NCBI GenBank assembly: GCA_933822405.4
Contig: CAKOGP040002436.1
Coordinates: 50,624 to 114,623 of the forward strand
Length of the DNA: 64,000 bases
Reading direction: 5' to 3'
From: Cylindrotheca closterium
Lineage: Eukaryota; Bacillariophyta; Bacillariophyceae; Bacillariales; Bacillariaceae
In this document: positions 31,806-43,140 of the stretch, in pieces
Layout of the letters: each line of letters starts with the position of its first letter
Position numbering within the stretch: the stretch's first letter is position 1
The notes under the pieces: model-generated
Told to the model about the DNA's origin: nothing
The model's database searches: none
What the model saw: the letters and a program-made list of their open reading frames with translations, nothing else
Program-made: the position numbers and the translations under genes

Positions 31806-34372
31806 TCATTCTTTATTTTTCTTCTTGGACTTTTTCTTCTTCTCCTTCTTTTCGGACTTGTCCTTCTTTTTCTTCTTGCGTTCTGGTATGACAGTGGAAG
31901 GGGCTGCTTGTTGGTGCAACATGGCTTCGGCCTCCCTTTGAGCGGCGGCAATGGCGGCCATGGCTGCAGCACTCAATCCACCACCCGTAGGAGAAGGTGC
32001 CGCTGGGGCCGCAGGTGTGGAGGAAATGGGCTGATAGCTGCCATTATCACCGTCGCCATCATCATCTCCCCAACTATCATCGTCCGAGGCCGATGTAATG
32101 ACAGCACTGGTGCCTTGGGCAACGACAAAGTCGGAAGACTCTTCATTGTCGTCATCTTCCTCTTGCATTGGAGACGCCGGAGTGGCTTTTGGAATCTTGT
32201 CGCTCCTTCCAGCTTGTTGCGGTGCGGGAGTCCTTGGTGTATCTCCGTCGTCTTCCTCGTCAGAGTCGAGCACGGGGGTAGTCTCAATTACATAATCATC
32301 ATCGTCGTCGTCACTCCAGCCATCATCATCTGCTGCTACCTTTGACGTAACATTGGGAGCTGGTGAAGCAGGCGCATCAGCATCGTTTGCGCTGGTATGA
32401 CTGCTTTCTTCTTTGTTCTGCTTTGTTTCCTGTGCTGAAACTTCCTTTGGTGATGATATTTCCGCTTGGGAACCATCATGGTCGTTGTCATCGTGTGCTG
32501 CGGCATTGGGAGCTTTCGGCGACTTCATTTCCTTTGGAACTTCCACACCTTCCTTCTTCTCGTCCACCATTGGTGTGGTACTCTTCGGTTCCATAGGCTT
32601 GGATGGAATTGGTTTCGGAGGAGATGGGATTTCTTTGCGAGAAGCTGCTGCTGCTGCGGGAGGAACAGAAGCTGTAGTACTTTTGGTAGATGTCGGATTG
32701 GCACGAAGAATATGGTGTGATGGATGGTTGACCTTTCGATTGCCTTTTTCGTCGTAAAAGAAATCGTCGTCGTCGTCGTCGTCATCATCCGAAGAATCAA
32801 AGACTGCATTGGACTTTGGCTTTTTGACTTTTTGTTGGGGTGCTCGTTGTGGTTCTTCCTCGTCACTACTGTCGGCCAAGAAAGCTTCCAAAGCGTCCTT
32901 GCCCATACCAGATGGGAATTGAGGTGGTAATTTCTGAAACATTACGTTTCGACGGATAGGAGTGAGATCAGATGCTCCTGCTTTGGGTTGCTGTTTTGTT
33001 TGTGGTGTAGTATGTGGTGTTGGTTTGGATTTGGATTTGGTTTCCATTCTTGATGCTGATCTGGATTGCTGTTTTGTTTGCGTCTGCTGTAGTTGCTGTT
33101 GTTGAAGTAACATTTGTTGCCTCAGCTGTGCTGCTTCGGCTACAAGATCAGTCTGCGGTTCTAGTGGTGCTTGCTCTTGTCGTGCTAGCCGTTCGGCTTG
33201 CTCTTGTTCCTCTTGTCTTTCTTCTTCTTCCAACACTTGGACGAATTCATCATATGACATGACTGGGTGATCTTCCGTTTTGGTTGCCTGTTGTTGAACT
33301 TGTTTCAGTTGACGTTGCAAATCAATCTCTTTGCGTAAGAGATAGGTTCTGTAGATAAAGTGATGAAGCACGTTGAGACCGTAGCAATTCCTCAAACAGG
33401 TTTCTGCAAACTGCAGAGCGACCATCGAAGCGGGGACTTCGAAATGATCTTGAATCAGAGTACGAATCAGTTTCTTAATATTGTCTTGTATTTCTGCCCT
33501 TTGTTCTTGCGGTTGTCCAAAATCGCGAAAGTTGAATAGGACACACAAGCAAATTGGGCGCCTCTCAGCGTCATCATCTTTGGATGGTTCATTTTGGGGC
33601 TCTTCAGCTTGTGCCTTGTTATCCGGTTCATTATTCTTGGATTCTTCCGGTTCATTATTCTTGGATTCCTCTGTCTTTGTTTGTGGCTGCTGCTTTGGTT
33701 TGTATCCCGCTTGTCTCAATAACGTGGCTACCACACTCAACACATAGGATCTCGTCTTCTCAAACTTATGAAGGGGATGAATCAACAAGATAGCAAAATC
33801 GGTTNNNNNNNNNNTGTTTGTGGCTGCTGCTTTGGTTTGTATCCCGCTTGTCTCAATAACGTGGCTACCACACTCAACACATAGGATCTCGTCTTCTCAA
33901 ACTTATGAAGGGGATGAATCAACAAGATAGCAAAATCGGTTGCACCATGTAGTTCAGGCTCAATCGTTCGGGTGGTCTGAACATGCAATAGAATACGATC
34001 CCAACATTTTTTTTGATCAGTTGGTTGGTATGGAATCGACGCTGTCCTTATAGGTGGTGCTGAGGGTGGTGCTGAAGGGTTGGTAGGTTGGTGCGATTCT
34101 AGATTAGGACCGTATGGATCAATTCCTTGTAGACGTGCCAGGAGTGTCTGCTTTCCAGTTTTTGGACCTCCCAACAGCAATCCTCTTATTCGTATTATAG
34201 GTGGCGGTGGGTGCCGACCTCCTTTGCGAGGTCCTGTGGATGGTTTGCTGGGAGATGGACGTGATGATGGCTGCTTGAGCGATGATTGCTGAGACTGTGG
34301 AAAATGTCTTTGTGGATCTACGGATTCCGTTCCATCTTCGTCTTCCCAAAATATTGACTCAGTAGTCCCCAT
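31806..34372 (-). CDS. RABL6-like GTPase domain protein (crossed by a 10-base assembly gap)
   Basis: The frame runs 34372-33815, then across ten N's (33805-33814), then on to 31806. The 127 bases either side of the gap (33678-33804 and 33815-33941) are identical, so one copy is an assembly duplicate. Dropping it leaves 186 + 624 in-frame codons, about 809 residues. The N-terminus has a P-loop-like GGPKTGKQTLL, then a Rab-like fold including ATDFAILLIHPLHKFEKTR and the RABL6-type end SMVALQFAETCLRNCYGLN followed by LHHFIYRTYLLRKEIDLQRQ. The P-loop ends GKQT rather than GKT/S. The long remainder is acidic, low-complexity and Ser/Asp-rich, ending in a Lys-rich tail (KKKDKSEKKEKKKKSKKK) also seen in RABL6. 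The role in diatoms is unknown; in animals it is a nuclear/cytoplasmic GTP-binding regulator of proliferation. Confidence 0.75.
33678..33941. other. Assembly gap with duplicated flanks
   Basis: Ten N's at 33805-33814 are flanked by the same 127-base sequence on both sides (33678-33804 and 33815-33941). Contig ends that overlap were probably joined without being merged, rather than this being a biological tandem repeat, because the encoded protein is continuous only when one copy is removed. Confidence 0.9.
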
Positions 34373-34662
34373 GGTAGAGTGGCTGTCTGGTTAGTCAGCT
34401 GCTGCAACCAGCAACTAGACTTCAATCACACTGGGTTTGTTTGATGAATGAATGACAATGATGAGGGTGAAATTGTAGGTGCTCCATTTGATTCGTACGA
34501 CTCATCTAATTTTACAACGCAGACAGACCAGAAGATGAACAACGACCGCATCTGTGTCATCTGGATCTGATCTAACTGCCTTCTCCATCTCATCATCACA
34601 AAAGCTGTTTATTCTGCAGTACTTCAATACAGTAACTACTCTATCTACATTCACATTCCACA

Positions 34663-35275
34663 ATGGCAAGCGCATCCGCACAAAGCAGGGCCAACGCCTT
34701 GAATCAAAAGATCGAGGCTCAAGCAGGATTGGTGTTGGAAGACATTGAGAGAAACTACATTCGAAAGATTGGCCGAGAATCTTTCGCCTGTGCCGTCAAG
34801 TGCTACGACAAGGCTGGATCAAGTGGTCCCCAAGAAGCCTTGGAGCAATGTGCGCGTAACTGCCAAGTTCCATACCAGCAATCGGCTGCTCTTATGCAAA
34901 ATGTAAGCAGCTTTGTACTGTATGCTCACCGTTTTGTTACTTATCAGCATATTGAATCGGTTTGACTAACTTTCATTTCTTGCCGTTCTGATAACCTTCA
35001 ACCAACCACATTACGTTTCTTCATTTTACCTTTGATTGTGTCTATCCATCTTACAGGAAGTCGCCCAATTTCAAAACCGAATGAACCGCAACATGCAAGA
35101 GTGTCAAGAAAAGGCCCGAGATATGATGTATCCAGGGATTGAAAACGATGCCCGCAAAATGACACAAGTGGAAGACGCTTTGGTCAAGTGCATGGGACAA
35201 CAAGTGGACGAACATATCAAGTTGCTCAAGCCCATGAAGGAACGCATCGTCTCGGCATTGAAGAGTTTCAAATAG
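34663..35275 (+). CDS. FAM136A-like (DUF842) mitochondrial protein
   Basis: Two exons, 34663-34902 and 35057-35275; 152 residues, close to human FAM136A (138). It carries the DUF842 cysteine pattern: CAVKC and CARNC (CxxxC pairs) in the first half, and single Cys in MQECQEK and LVKCMGQ in the second. Helices are amphipathic and charged, with no transmembrane segment. The family lies in the mitochondrial intermembrane space and depends on its CxxxC pairs for oxidative folding; its exact role is poorly known. Head to head with the RABL6-like gene, 290 bases between starts. Confidence 0.88.
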
Positions 35276-35747
35276 ACAAGTGACTACTAGGCTATATGTA
35301 TAAAAGTTCAAGAATGAATGTGTATACGGTAACCAATGGACAAAACATACAAAGGGATAATATGAAACAACTATGTTTTTGGCAGCTGCAAGGGATGGTG
35401 GATCCTTCCCGATTGCATCTTGTCGGTAGTATGATGGATATAAGCTCTAGATCTGGATACATTGCCACGCGTCGAATTGGGTTCATTCAAACAACACATT
35501 TGAGTAATAGTGTAGCTTGAGAAGTAGTGATAATGTGATTCATTTGTGTTCAAGTGGATATTGGTTCCGATAGTAGGTACCAGGTATATCACAAGAGAAG
35601 AAACCTGACAAGACCCATCTGTTGCTTCATTCACGAGTGACGTTGAACCACAAAAGAAAAACAACGCAACACGAATTTCAAAATAGATATTGGCAAATCC
35701 AATAACAACAACTGTAGTTGTGAACGACCTTGCTGAACCTAACCATC

Positions 35748-36647
35748 ATGTTCCGATACACGACACTTACAATTCTTCTGGTTTCCCAAGTCGCTTCTGG
35801 ATTCACCCTTCAACTTCCCGTCCCATCTCGTGCCCCAGGCTTTCGATTCCCTCTCACTTGGCCCCTCCAAAGCATGGCTGAAAAGGTCTTGGAAGCTCCC
35901 AAATGGCCAGCTGAATGGCCTTATTCCGAACAAGATTTTTCTCGAATGGATGAAAGTAGCGATGCCATCTTTTACGACACTCCTCGCTTGTGCTATCACA
36001 TTGATGACGCTGCCGTCTCGGCATTGACCAAGTTTTATGAGGAAGCCTTGGAGGAAGGCGACGACGTACTTGACATATGTAGCAGCTGGGTCTCCCATTA
36101 TCCCAAGGAATTCAAGGGTGGAAACGTTGTTGGTTTGGGCATGAATGATTACGAACTGAGTGAGAATCCCCAATTGTCGTCATATGTAGTCAAGGATTTG
36201 AACGAAGACCCTGTCTTTCCATTCGAGGATGCTTCCTTTGACAAGGTGACCTGTGTGGTTTCGATCGATTATTTGAATAAGCCTTTGGAAGTCGTCAAGG
36301 AAATTGGACGTGTTTTGAGACCGGGTGGCAAGTGCATCCTTTCTATGAGTAACCGATGGTAGGTGGAGTGTGACGTGGTTGGCGCCTTTTGCATTTCAAA
36401 TTAGTTTGCTGGCGATCTCATCACTTTCATGTTTTCCTTTTTTGTGTGGTGAACACCACCATACAGCTTTCCTACAAAGGCCTTCCAAATCTGGCTACAA
36501 ACCAATGATTTGGAACACATCTTCATCGCAGGAAGTTTCTTTCACTACTCTGGCATGTTTGACCCACCATCCTGCAAAGATATCTCTCCTAACCCAGGCA
36601 TGACTGATCCTCTCTTCATTGTCCAAGCAGCCAGAAAAGCAGACTAG
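35748..36647 (+). CDS. SAM-dependent class I methyltransferase with signal peptide
   Basis: Two exons, 35748-36358 and 36467-36647 (108-base intron); 263 residues. The ATG at 35748 begins a signal peptide (FRYTTLTILLVSQVASGFTLQ) whose SGF end resembles the plastid ASAFAP site. The fold is that of methyltransferase type 11: DDVLDICSSWVSHYP corresponds to motif I (with CSSW where DxGxG is usual), NVVGLGMNDYELSEN to the acidic-loop region, FPFEDASFDKVTCVVSIDYL to motif II, and VLRPGGKCILSMSNRW to post-motif III. The altered motif I raises the question of whether SAM is bound normally. Substrate unknown. Homologues of this type are annotated only as hypothetical methyltransferases. Confidence 0.7.
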
Positions 36648-36830
36648 ATAAAGATGAAGTAGCTATCTAAGTTGATAGGTTGTTTTGCTGTTCCATCATT
36701 GAAGGTGTCAATAAACTACACAACCAGTTCAAATCGGCAAACACTCTGAAAAGGGAATCAAACTTAACGTTGTCTCATTTGCTTCTAGAGGCGCTATTAT
36801 AATAGCCCGCATTCAAAAGAGCAACGTAAT

Positions 36831-37760
36831 CTACCATACTATAGCTTGTTCTTCATACCAATGAACGCCACTGAAATGTTGATCTATCGTGGCCAACAGG
36901 AACGGCGTGGTAGCCCCTCGTTCTGGTGGGACAAACCCTTGATTATCATTTTGATCAGTCTGACAATACCCCGGATCCACAGTATTGATCATCATCTTGG
37001 GATATTTTCGTGCAAAGATTTTGCTCATGGCGATGATACCAACCTTGGAAACCCCATAACCAGTGTTTGGCCACCCCTGTTCTTTGTGAGTACCATCTTT
37101 CGCGGCCTTGACAAAGTCCTTCATGAAACCTTGTAACTCTTTTAATTCTAGTGTTTCCGACGAAAAGGCATCCCTTCGTTCTTGTGATGGTAGAATAGAG
37201 AGTCTTCCGGCGGAACTTGCAATGTTGATGATACGACCCGATTCCGATTTCTCCAGCAGTGGCAACATGGCCTCAGTCAGAGCCAAAGTTCCAAAAAAGT
37301 TGGTCCGAATGGTGATTTCGGCTTGTTCATCGAACGGCGTATGTTTCACCTTTCCGTACAGAGTGGGGTCGTTGAAACATACTGCAGCATTGTTTACCAA
37401 GACGTCACATTTTCCACCATAGGTTTTTTGAATGTAGGCTGCCGCCGATGTGATGGAGTCTTTGTCTTCCAGATCAATTTTGCAAAAGTCAACACTCATT
37501 CCTTCCGCCTTGAGTTTTTCCATAGCCTTTTGCCCCAGTAATTCGTTCCGGCAACCGAGAATACAAACAAAGGCATTCTCGCCATCATCACCTTGTTTGA
37601 CAGATCCAATTTTCCGAGCAATTTCATAACCAATGCCCTTGTTGGACCCCGTGATTAGTGCAATCTTTTGTGAAGATGATACTGATGCAAGGGCCATGGT
37701 AGACTTTATGAACATCAATAGAAGAAGAGGAAAGGTGGTACCAATCAGCATCATCATCAT
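36831..37760 (-). CDS. Short-chain dehydrogenase/reductase (carbonyl reductase-like)
   Basis: A single exon; 309 residues from the ATG at 37760. That start is favoured because it begins a hydrophobic leader (MMMMLIGTTFPLLLLMFI); a longer frame exists upstream, and MALASVSSSQK would give a leaderless form. SDR landmarks: TGSNKGIG for NAD(P) binding, LVNNAAVCF, RTNFFGTLALTEAMLPLL, the catalytic Ser in INIASSAGRLS, and YGVSK with the catalytic Tyr and Lys. The insert after the catalytic Ser (about 45 residues before YxxxK) is characteristic of CBR1-type carbonyl reductases, which reduce aldehydes, ketones and quinones with NADPH. Head to head with the AcuI-like reductase (185 bases between starts), suggesting possible co-regulation. 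Confidence 0.87.
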   Translation of the reverse strand: MMMMLIGTTFPLLLLMFIKSTMALASVSSSQKIALITGSNKGIGYEIARKIGSVKQGDDGENAFVCILGCRNELLGQKAMEKLKAEGMSVDFCKIDLEDKDSITSAAAYIQKTYGGKCDVLVNNAAVCFNDPTLYGKVKHTPFDEQAEITIRTNFFGTLALTEAMLPLLEKSESGRIINIASSAGRLSILPSQERRDAFSSETLELKELQGFMKDFVKAAKDGTHKEQGWPNTGYGVSKVGIIAMSKIFARKYPKMMINTVDPGYCQTDQNDNQGFVPPERGATTPFLLATIDQHFSGVHWYEEQAIVW

Positions 37761-37945
37761 CTGATAGATGATGAAAGATGATGATGGATGGAAATGAGAA
37801 CGATGAGGTGGTAGTTGTCTCCCAAATGTCCGCCCCTCCTTCGAAATCTCAACATCCCCTAAAAGTGATGCGAATCCAAAAGATCCCAAATCCCAAAATC
37901 CACAGAACATAATAAACTCACGAGTGCTTTATTGCAACTCTGCCC

Positions 37946-39079
37946 ATGTTTGTAGTATCTCGATCTCGCACTCACTTTCTTCAATTCTCATCTTCTAGAA
38001 TCAGTTTCAATCATATTCGATCCATGGCAACTACCGCTACTGTTTCTTCTTCTGACCCTCCCAGCGGTCCCTTTCACGCACTGTTGATCGAAGATGCTGG
38101 GAGTCGTAAAACCAAGAGCTCCATCCAGCAAATCACAGTCGACGATCTTCCACCTCATGAAGTACTGATCAAGGTTGCTTACTCTACCTTGAACTATAAG
38201 GATGGATTGGCCGTTGCGGGAAAGGGACGAATCTGCCGAACACTTCCCATGGTGGGTGGGATTGATCTTTCGGGAACCGTGGTGGAATCCCAGTCGTCCA
38301 AATTCCAAAAGGGCGATGCCGTCCTGGTGAATGGATTTGGTCTCAGCGAGACCCAATGGGGTGGATATTCGGAATATGCCAAAATGAAACCCGAGTGGTT
38401 GGTACCGGTACCAAAGGAATTTTCGTTGGAACAGGCCATGGGAATTGGAACGGCTGGATACACGTCCATGTTGTGCGTCAATGCCATTCGTGATCACGGG
38501 GTCAAGCCGGAGGATGGACCCATATTAGTAACTGGTGCTTCGGGAGGTGTGGGTTCTGTGGCCATTCACCTCTTGTCCAAGTTGGGTTATGATGTCGAGG
38601 CCTCCACGGGTGGTAGTGCCAACCACGATTATTTGAAATCGCTGGGTGCTTCCTCTTTTTTGGATCGCAGCGACTTGGATCGGGACAGTAAGCCATTGGA
38701 AAAGGAAGTTTGGGCTGCAGCAGTCGATTCCGTTGGATCCAAAACATTGGCTTCCGTCTTGAGCCAAACAAAGTATGGTGGTCTAGTGGCTGCTTGCGGA
38801 TTGGTGGGAGGAATGGATTTGCCCAGTTCTGTAGCACCCTTTATTCTGCGCGGAGTGACGTTGCAGGGAATTGACTCGGTCATGGCGCCAATGGCCAAAC
38901 GAGAAAAAGCTTGGAAAGATTTGGCAGAACTTATGGATGCCAAGATATTGAGCGAAATTTACAAGGTGGAACCCTTTAGCCAACTTCCTTTTTTAGCGGA
39001 CCAGATTGTTAAGGGCGAGATTAAGGGAAGGGTTGTGATTGATGTTGGGCAGAACTATCCTGCTTCTCAGAAGTTGTAA
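37946..39079 (+). CDS. AcuI/YhdH-type acrylyl-CoA reductase or quinone oxidoreductase (MDR family)
   Basis: A single exon; 377 residues. After a Ser/Arg-rich N-terminal extension (VVSRSRTHFLQFSSSRISF), which may be a mitochondrial presequence, the protein is a zinc-free medium-chain dehydrogenase. Seen motifs: STLNYKDGLAVAGKG, GGIDLSGTVVES, EQAMGIGTAGYTSMLCV, and the NADPH loop VTGASGGVGSVAIHLLSKLG, then AAVDSVGSKTLASVL. These match the bacterial YhdH/AcuI subgroup, whose members reduce acrylyl-CoA to propionyl-CoA, a step linked to DMSP and propionate metabolism. The exact substrate is inferred from the subgroup only. Absence of introns and the bacterial subgroup match would fit an old gene transfer, but they do not prove it. 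Confidence 0.82.
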   Translation: MFVVSRSRTHFLQFSSSRISFNHIRSMATTATVSSSDPPSGPFHALLIEDAGSRKTKSSIQQITVDDLPPHEVLIKVAYSTLNYKDGLAVAGKGRICRTLPMVGGIDLSGTVVESQSSKFQKGDAVLVNGFGLSETQWGGYSEYAKMKPEWLVPVPKEFSLEQAMGIGTAGYTSMLCVNAIRDHGVKPEDGPILVTGASGGVGSVAIHLLSKLGYDVEASTGGSANHDYLKSLGASSFLDRSDLDRDSKPLEKEVWAAAVDSVGSKTLASVLSQTKYGGLVAACGLVGGMDLPSSVAPFILRGVTLQGIDSVMAPMAKREKAWKDLAELMDAKILSEIYKVEPFSQLPFLADQIVKGEIKGRVVIDVGQNYPASQKL

Positions 39080-39209
39080 CTTGCTGATCACTACTGTAGC
39101 ATTCACGATAAAACCTCCATATAATATCCCATAAAAATTGTAGAAAATTGAAATGATTGTATTATATGTCCTCGTTTGTTTTATAGTCTCAGCTGTGGAA
39201 ACAATATAT

Positions 39210-40564
39210 TTACTTTCTCCATGGTGCGTTTTGGCTAAAGACTTGGACAAAATTTTGAATTTCATCCTTTTGTTGTTGTAGAATACATTCCGAAACCCAA
39301 ACCAAGTTACGGATCTCTTGTTCCTTTAGCTTGACATACGCGTAAAAGGAAGCAAAGTGAAACTGACTTTCAAAGGCCAATTCCAACATTTGAACATCAC
39401 GTTCATAAAAGGCATCATCGATAGTCTTATCCCCGTGTCCAGAAGCATGAATGTTCCAAACAGCAGCATACTGTGGGAAAGGCTCCAAAGCACGACCCAA
39501 CTCTTCCTCATCAGTAACATCGGAGAGGTTGGCAATTCCTGCGGGGTACAAGTGTCCAAATCCAGGATACAATCTCTTGCGGTCCGAAGTTCGCATGGCA
39601 GGCTCGTTCAAAGCGGTTCCGAAAGAGTTCAGAGTAATGTTGATGGCATTGCTGTCTGCTCGTACTCTCAACAATTCTCCCATGATTTCAGCGGTATGTC
39701 CTCCAAGTTTCATTGTGAAGTTGTAAAAGTCCTCAAGCCAGTACTTGATCAAGGAAGACTTGATGATCTCAATCTCAACTTCCGCAAGCACATTGTAGGA
39801 ACCCCCGCTTCGGCTGGACGCACTTTCCATAAGAAATTGTGCAAAATAAGGTCCAACAGGAGTATCCACGAGAACCGTTTGGTACAAGTCTTGGTACCCT
39901 CTGGCAGAGTTCTCAAAAGTAGGAATACTACGCATTGTACTTTCCTTAAACATTCCCAATGGATGGCATTGCTCCAAGAGTTCATTGATATCACGACCAC
40001 CCAATGCACCCTTCAACAAAAGCATAACATTCTCAATCATGTATTCAAAGGTAATGAAATCCATAAAAGTGGAAAGTGGTTCCACAGTTTGTGTTCTAAG
40101 GTACTGGAATTCACAGACAAGCTGTAGAATAACAACAGGACAAACAAGGTTGAGAAACCTGGTTACATTTGGGACAATGAATTTTGATTCGTGCTTTTTG
40201 CTCCAACGGATCTTCTTGGGAGAAGGAGCATCCAGCAGCGTACACTTCTAGAAGCTCCTGCAAATCTAATCATCCAGCGAGAGCATGCATCCAACAATAC
40301 ATCTATTTTACACACCTTTTCGACAGCCACCTTTTGAAAGGCAGCAGGACTCATGGCATTCGAATCCGCAAGGACATCGGCATAGTCGGTTTCGGTCAGA
40401 TTGAGTTTCACATCGTCCAAAGTCTCACATTGCGTCAAGTGATGATAATCGGCATCCTTCAAAAAGGATGATCTCATTCCTCTGAGAAGGGCTTCCGCAA
40501 ATCCATGCTGAATATTGAATGTGGTGAGATCACCAGTGCCTCTTGTTGGGTGAGGAGTTGCCAT
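39210..40564 (-). CDS. V-type H+-ATPase subunit d
   Basis: Two exons, 40564-40316 and 40121-39210, with a 194-base intron; 386 residues. The protein aligns throughout with V-ATPase V0 subunit d: TFNIQHGFAEALLRGMRSSF near the start, LADSNAMSPAAFQKVAVEK at the exon 1 end, LVCEFQYLRTQTVEPLSTF after the splice, then FDxxTxEYM-like FITFEYMIENVMLLLKGAL, CHPLGMF, and NLVWVSECILQQQKDEI near the C-terminus. Subunit d caps the rotating c-ring and couples it to the central stalk in acidified compartments, including the silica deposition vesicle and vacuole in diatoms. Confidence 0.93.
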
Positions 40565-41000
40565 GGTTGTTGCCTTGTTTTGGGATGGACTTCGTAACAC
40601 TTCTTCCCAGAGTCGTCTGCTCCAGCGGCAACAACGAGAAAAAACGTTTGCCAATGCTTGTGCCGTAGAAAATCTACTGAATCTTTGCGTACAAACGCCT
40701 CGCCCACGTTAAGTAATTTAACGCTTTTGGACGACGGACAGCCGACCGGCACGCTACATTTTTGGGGATCACAATATTTTTGGTACGAGTCACTCAGTCA
40801 CTCACTGGGACTTCAGAGAGAGAGAGAGAGAGAAAAGAGGTGCGAAGAAAACACATCGTATTGTGGTACGGATGTATATAGATTCGAAGATACTAAGCTT
40901 TGCACTTTTTAATTACATATCGTCAAAATGTTTAACAAAAGACTGACATCGAGAGGCGAGGATACAAGGAGAGATAAATTTGTTTAGTGCGCGGCAAGTG
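40565..41000. other. Intergenic stretch with a GA microsatellite
   Basis: Between the V-ATPase d start and the G-alpha 3' end. A (GA)n run of roughly nine units lies at about 40815-40833. No gene recognised. Confidence 0.5.
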
Positions 41001-42450
41001 CTAGCCGTTCCCTAGGAACCCTGATCTTCGAAGGTTGTCTGTCATGATAATAGTTCGTGTTGAATCGAGAACGAATTCCACTGTAACAGAGAGCAAGAGT
41101 GAAATGGGTTAGACGACAATGTTCGGACAACATGTCATGATCACCATGCCATCCATGATCAACCAACTTACTATTGTTTGTATCTGTCGCGCACGTTACA
41201 TGGATAAAGGAATCCTTGAATTCTTGTTCATCACTGATCAAACATTCCTTGAATCTTTGAATGAAATACAGGACTCCATGGTTGAAGTCCCTTGGAGGTC
41301 CTGCGTAGTCCTTGAATTCGGGTTGCGCAGCTATATCACTGTACAGAATCTTTTCTGCAAAGACATCCTTCTTGTTCAAAAAGAGCATGATGGATGTCTG
41401 GCTGTTGGAGAACGCTCGGTTATTACACACCGATCGGAACAATTCCAGTGCTTCTATCATTCTGTTTGTTCTTCTTGCTTCCGCAAGCTTTTGATCATAT
41501 TCTGAAAGTGCCGCAACAAACAGAACAGCGTCGACATTATCGAAACAATCCAGCCATTTACGTCTCTCTGATCGTTGACCTCCAACATCGTACATTTCGA
41601 ATTCAATTCCATCGATTCTGTATCGTTCCATCACCACCTGCGTAGTCTTTACACGCGCCAACAAGATATCTTGTGTGGTTGGCTTGAAAGACGGTGATGC
41701 AATTCTAGAAACATCTTGCAGGTAATCTTTGTGTCCATCAATAATGTTGACTTGTGCTCGCTTTTGCCAGACCTCCTTTAGCGTCCGTGACTGTGAGTTG
41801 TGAATTCAAGAGTTTCGTTTGGATAGGTGTGAGACACAATTATGCACCACAACAATAGTTCCAATTCTACATAGGTAACTACTCACCTCCCACAAAATCT
41901 TGACGGGCCGCCACAATTGCAAAAAGAGCTTGGCATCATTGTTGGGACCCAATCCAGCCCTTGCGCTGTGTCCAACCCAGTCAGCGCCCCCGTTTGTTGC
42001 CTCTTCAAGTGGCGGGCCATTGCCATCAATCAGATGAGCTCGCAACAGATCGTAAGCTTCTTTTGGGCTCATCGTGTCCTCAGGGTCTGCTGCTGATTCC
42101 CCTGCCAATTGGCTTTCCGCCTCCAAGCTCCGAAGCAGTTGGCATAGCTTTCTCACCGCAGTGACTACATTGGATCTTACTACAACACCGTACATTCGAA
42201 GATCATCTTCCGATCTTGGAGTTCCATAGATAATTCTCATTTGCTTGAAGATCGTCGATTTCCCAGATTCACCGGCACCCAGCAGCAAAAGTTTTACCTT
42301 CAACTCATCTTGTTGTCTGTCTCTCTCTAATTGCCTATCAATTGCGTTCGATTTTCCTACTTCTCCAGGATCATCCGCTGGAGTTCGTCTATGCCCGTTG
42401 TCTGCCCCTGTTGCAGGAGCTGCTACCGGTGTTGACGAACCGCATCCCAT
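41001..42450 (-). CDS. Heterotrimeric G-protein alpha subunit
   Basis: Three exons: 42450-41887, 41790-41172 and 41080-41001; 420 residues. MGCGSS at the start gives N-myristoylation (Gly2) and palmitoylation (Cys3) sites. G1 is GAGESGKST (from residue 58), switch I RVKTT (Arg234, Thr237/238), G3 DVGGQRSERRKW (from 256, with the catalytic Gln), G4 NKKD (327-330) and G5 TCATDT (387-392). All are intact. The helical domain is longer than in animals, with a Gly/Asn/Pro-rich insert (NGGADWVGHSARAGLGPNN). The C-terminus DNLRRSGFLGNG lacks the Cys four residues from the end that pertussis toxin modifies. It probably couples to seven-transmembrane receptors, two of which lie 30-35 kb away in this window. 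Confidence 0.94.
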
Positions 42451-43140
42451 GGTCAAACACCGCAACTAATTGTAATGCAAGTCGGGCACTGCAATCCAAA
42501 ATTCAGCTACAGCAAAAAAAACAACCAACGCCAGTGTCTCGCCGCTGCACCAAACGAACGAGCAAGCTGCGTTGAATCATCCTCCCTTGCCTTCCTCCGC
42601 AAGCAAGCTGCCGAAAGATTTCACGAAATCTATCGCATTCATGTCCGTTCATTTAAAGAGAAACTTACGACGTACCGACTGGTTTAACGAAAATAGTCGA
42701 ACCTTTGGCATATTTCCGTCGGCCGGCAAAGGAGTTATATAAGGATCGTTGACTCTGACGGCGGGTCCGAAAATTTGCACCTTCCGTTTGGACTACCTTC
42801 AAAATGTACCAGAGATACGGTACGTCGACGGAGGTGTGGAGCTATGACCCCATTTATGACCAGAAATCCGTGTCAATCGGTTGATTCCCTCCGAAAAGCT
42901 TGGGGCACGATTGCTGAAAATCGAAAGTTACGTGCCTGGTATGGTACCAGTACTCGTACCGCCCTGGCTATTCGGGAACACTAGATGAACGTGATTCATT
43001 TGCATGTACCTATGCTGAGTAATAGTGATAGGAAAGTGTTGCATACATGTAATTCGTGCGTGTTGTTGTTGTTGTTGTTTCTACCGGTATGGTATCAGGT
43101 AGCGTATTAGGCAGTATTAGTAGTAATATTGTTACAATAG
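42451..43140. other. Intergenic stretch
   Basis: About 0.7 kb with no recognisable gene. Contains a TTG/TTGTTG run near 43060-43080 and a TACCGGTA-type palindrome at about 43082-43089, near the 3' end of VPS45. Confidence 0.4.

Noticed and set aside
35296..35520. 74-codon plus-strand open frame after the FAM136A gene
   Set aside because: Short, no domain, overlaps another frame on the opposite strand.
38401..38412. TACCGGTACC inside the AcuI-like gene as a regulatory site
   Set aside because: It encodes conserved codons (PVPKE context) and needs no regulatory explanation.
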